A stretch of 7,074 bases of DNA from an uncultured Porphyromonadaceae bacterium (GTDB lineage: Bacteria; Bacteroidota; Bacteroidia; Bacteroidales; Muribaculaceae), in assembly GCA_947176285.1 (NCBI GenBank), contig CAMWQF010000146.1, positions 1 through 7,074 of the forward strand, written 5' to 3'. Every line of letters begins with the position of its first letter. Position 1 is the first letter of the stretch. Under the pieces are notes generated by a model. The model did not search any database. It was not told where the DNA came from and saw nothing but the letters and a program-made list of their open reading frames with translations. A program made the position numbers and the translations under genes. This document shows positions 6,444 to 7,074 of the stretch, piece after piece.

Positions 6444-6728
6444 TTATAAGGAGCCGATCGATTTCTTTATTTCTGAAAAATTGATTACTTTGACTGAAGT
6501 TAGGTCAAGGTCGGCAATATCTTTTCCTTTCATGACTATCTTAATGTCATTGTCTTTCTTACAGTGTGGACAATGAATTTTCTGGCTTATGGAAAAATCT
6601 TTGAGTTCTGGATTATCGTCGGTTTCTCCACAATCGAAAATATGTTCCCATGCCAAATCTTCAGTGGCTATTTCAATTTGCTTGGAGCAAAATGCGCAAT
6701 CAGTTTTCGCTATTACTTGTCTTCCCAT
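6444..6728 (-). CDS. Small zinc-ribbon-like protein of unknown function
   Basis: The 94-residue product carries two CxxC knuckles, CAFC (Cys11, Cys14) and CPHC (Cys53, Cys56), about 40 residues apart. This is the pattern of a zinc ribbon; a further Cys33 sits in the loop. The acidic linker includes DLAWEHIFDCGETDDNPE (24-41), and the C-terminal part (57-94) is predicted strand then helix. There is no signal peptide or membrane segment, so it should be cytoplasmic. Partner and function are not evident. The start at 6728 is supported by a well-placed Bacteroidota promoter that would leave a leader of only some 15-20 nt. It appears to be a single-gene unit; only a gene remnant follows. Confidence 0.7.
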   Translation of the reverse strand: MGRQVIAKTDCAFCSKQIEIATEDLAWEHIFDCGETDDNPELKDFSISQKIHCPHCKKDNDIKIVMKGKDIADLDLTSVKVINFSEIKKSIGSL

Positions 6729-6752
6729 ATAACTTGTATTTTAATCTTTCCG

Positions 6753-6784
6753 CAAAGATAAGCATTTTTGTTGGAATCTGCAAG
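6753..6784 (-). promoter_or_regulatory. Bacteroidota-type promoter (-33/-7) for the zinc-ribbon gene
   Basis: On the minus strand TATCTTTG (6760-6753) matches the -7 consensus TAnnTTTG exactly. CTTG (6784-6781), 20 nt upstream, matches three of the four bases of the -33 consensus TTTG. Transcription would start near 6746, just ahead of the ATG at 6728. The -33 element abuts the intergenic repeat region. Confidence 0.6.
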
Positions 6785-6802
6785 GGAGGTGTCGAGGGGG
6801 GG

Positions 6803-6876
6803 CGCTTTGCGGAGTATTAGAGGCTTCGCCTCAGTATTAGAGCCGGAGGCTCAGTATCGGCGCTTTGCGCAGTATT
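6803..6876. repeat. Tandem array of four mini-hairpins separated by AGTATTA
   Basis: Four short palindromes follow each other at 19-20 bp spacing: CGC-TTT-GCG (6803-6811), GAGGC-TTC-GCCTC (6820-6832), GAGCC-GGA-GGCTC (6840-6852) and GCGC-TTT-GCGC (6860-6870, the innermost C/G pairs flanking TTT). Each is followed by AGTATT or AGTATC. The stem sequences differ while pairing is kept, so the fold rather than the sequence appears conserved. Transcribed rightwards the last hairpin is followed by TATTTTTA, so it could act as a weak terminator for a plus-strand transcript, but none is seen. No coding frame occupies this region. Confidence 0.7.
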
Positions 6877-6885
6877 TTTAATTGG

Positions 6886-6953
6886 GTGTCCAGGTGTCAA
6901 GGTGTCGAGGTGTCAAGGTGTCAGGGTATCAGGGTATTAAGGTGTCAAGGTCT
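6886..6953. repeat. 8-bp tandem repeat array, consensus GTGTCAAG, eight units
   Basis: Eight units follow in perfect 8-bp register from 6886 to 6949: GTGTCCAG, GTGTCAAG, GTGTCGAG, GTGTCAAG, GTGTCAGG, GTATCAGG, GTATTAAG, GTGTCAAG, then a partial GTCT. A single extra unit, GTGTCGAG, lies at 6789-6796, before the hairpin array. An 8-bp period is not a multiple of three, and I see no gene across it, so the array is non-coding. The interspersed substitutions show that it is not a freshly expanded simple repeat. Confidence 0.8.
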
Positions 6954-6978
6954 CTAATACTGCGCAAGCGCTAATACT
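6954..6978. repeat. Inverted copy of the AGTATTA/mini-hairpin unit
   Basis: CTAATAC (6954-6960), the palindrome GCGC-AA-GCGC (6962-6971) and CTAATACT (6971-6978) follow the 8-bp array directly. Read on the minus strand this is AGTATTAG, hairpin, GTATTAG, the same unit as in 6803-6876 but in opposite orientation. The 8-bp array is therefore bracketed by inverted copies of the hairpin unit. Confidence 0.6.
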
Positions 6979-7013
6979 TTAGAATCCCCTTATCCCTCGA
7001 AACCTTGATCCCT

Positions 7014-7031
7014 CTCCCCAAAATGGGGGAG
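7014..7031. repeat. GC-rich hairpin CTCCCC/GGGGAG
   Basis: CTCCCC (7014-7019) pairs with GGGGAG (7026-7031) across a six-base loop AAAATG. No T-run follows on either strand, so I do not call it a terminator. The stretch before it (6997-7009) contains CCTCGAAACCTTG, whose reverse complement resembles the 8-bp repeat units. The window ends soon after in a short GGTCGAGG duplication. No gene is visible from 6979 to 7074. Confidence 0.35.
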
Positions 7032-7074
7032 TCATAGGCAGCGGAGATTGGATTCTATGCGGTCGAGGTCGAGG

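Noticed and set aside
6781..6980. CRISPR-like array
   Set aside because: Units are 8 or about 20 bp with no unique spacers of 25-40 bp and no cas genes nearby.

Overview
The window looks like a chromosomal segment of a Bacteroidota bacterium, probably one of the Bacteroidales. The evidence is an exact match to the phylum's -7 promoter element (TAnnTTTG) in front of one gene, the general lack of Shine-Dalgarno sequences, AT-rich leaders, and a small outer-membrane beta-barrel of Gram-negative type. All recognisable genes lie on the minus strand, so transcription runs from high to low coordinates.

The core is a compact four-gene cluster (5408 down to 635). It encodes a secreted outer-membrane barrel, a LicC-type choline-phosphate cytidylyltransferase, a LicC-LicA-like fusion whose C-terminal half is a choline kinase, and a BCCT-family betaine/choline/carnitine transporter. 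The barrel and licC are 12 nt apart. The next two junctions are both 4-nt ATGA stop/start overlaps, so the genes are almost certainly co-transcribed and translationally coupled. Read as a pathway, choline (or a related amino-alcohol) may cross the outer membrane through the barrel, is imported by the BCCT carrier, is phosphorylated by the kinase, and is activated to CDP-choline by the cytidylyltransferase. This is the logic of the lic locus of mucosal pathogens, with a BCCT carrier in place of LicB. The transferase that would attach phosphocholine to a surface glycan (LicD type) is not in the window.

The most interesting feature is how the two nucleotidyltransferase-containing proteins fit together. 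The stand-alone LicC has an intact active site and ends in a short piece resembling the first strands of a LicA kinase. The fused protein has an intact kinase, but its nucleotidyltransferase head has lost the nucleotide-binding signature. This suggests a duplicated LicCA fusion in which each copy kept a different half.

Upstream of the cluster (5409-6728) are a gene for a small secreted protein of unknown function, a start-less 61-codon gene remnant, and a gene for a 94-residue four-cysteine zinc-ribbon-like protein with a recognisable Bacteroidota promoter. Downstream (65-505) is a decayed gene interrupted by two in-frame TAG codons.

The last 300 bases (about 6781-7074) contain no gene. They hold a composite repeat: small hairpins spaced about 20 bp apart and separated by AGTATTA, then an 8-bp tandem array (consensus GTGTCAAG), then the AGTATTA motif again in inverted orientation. 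Degenerate copies of the 8-bp unit also occur beyond the other end of the cluster (517-557).
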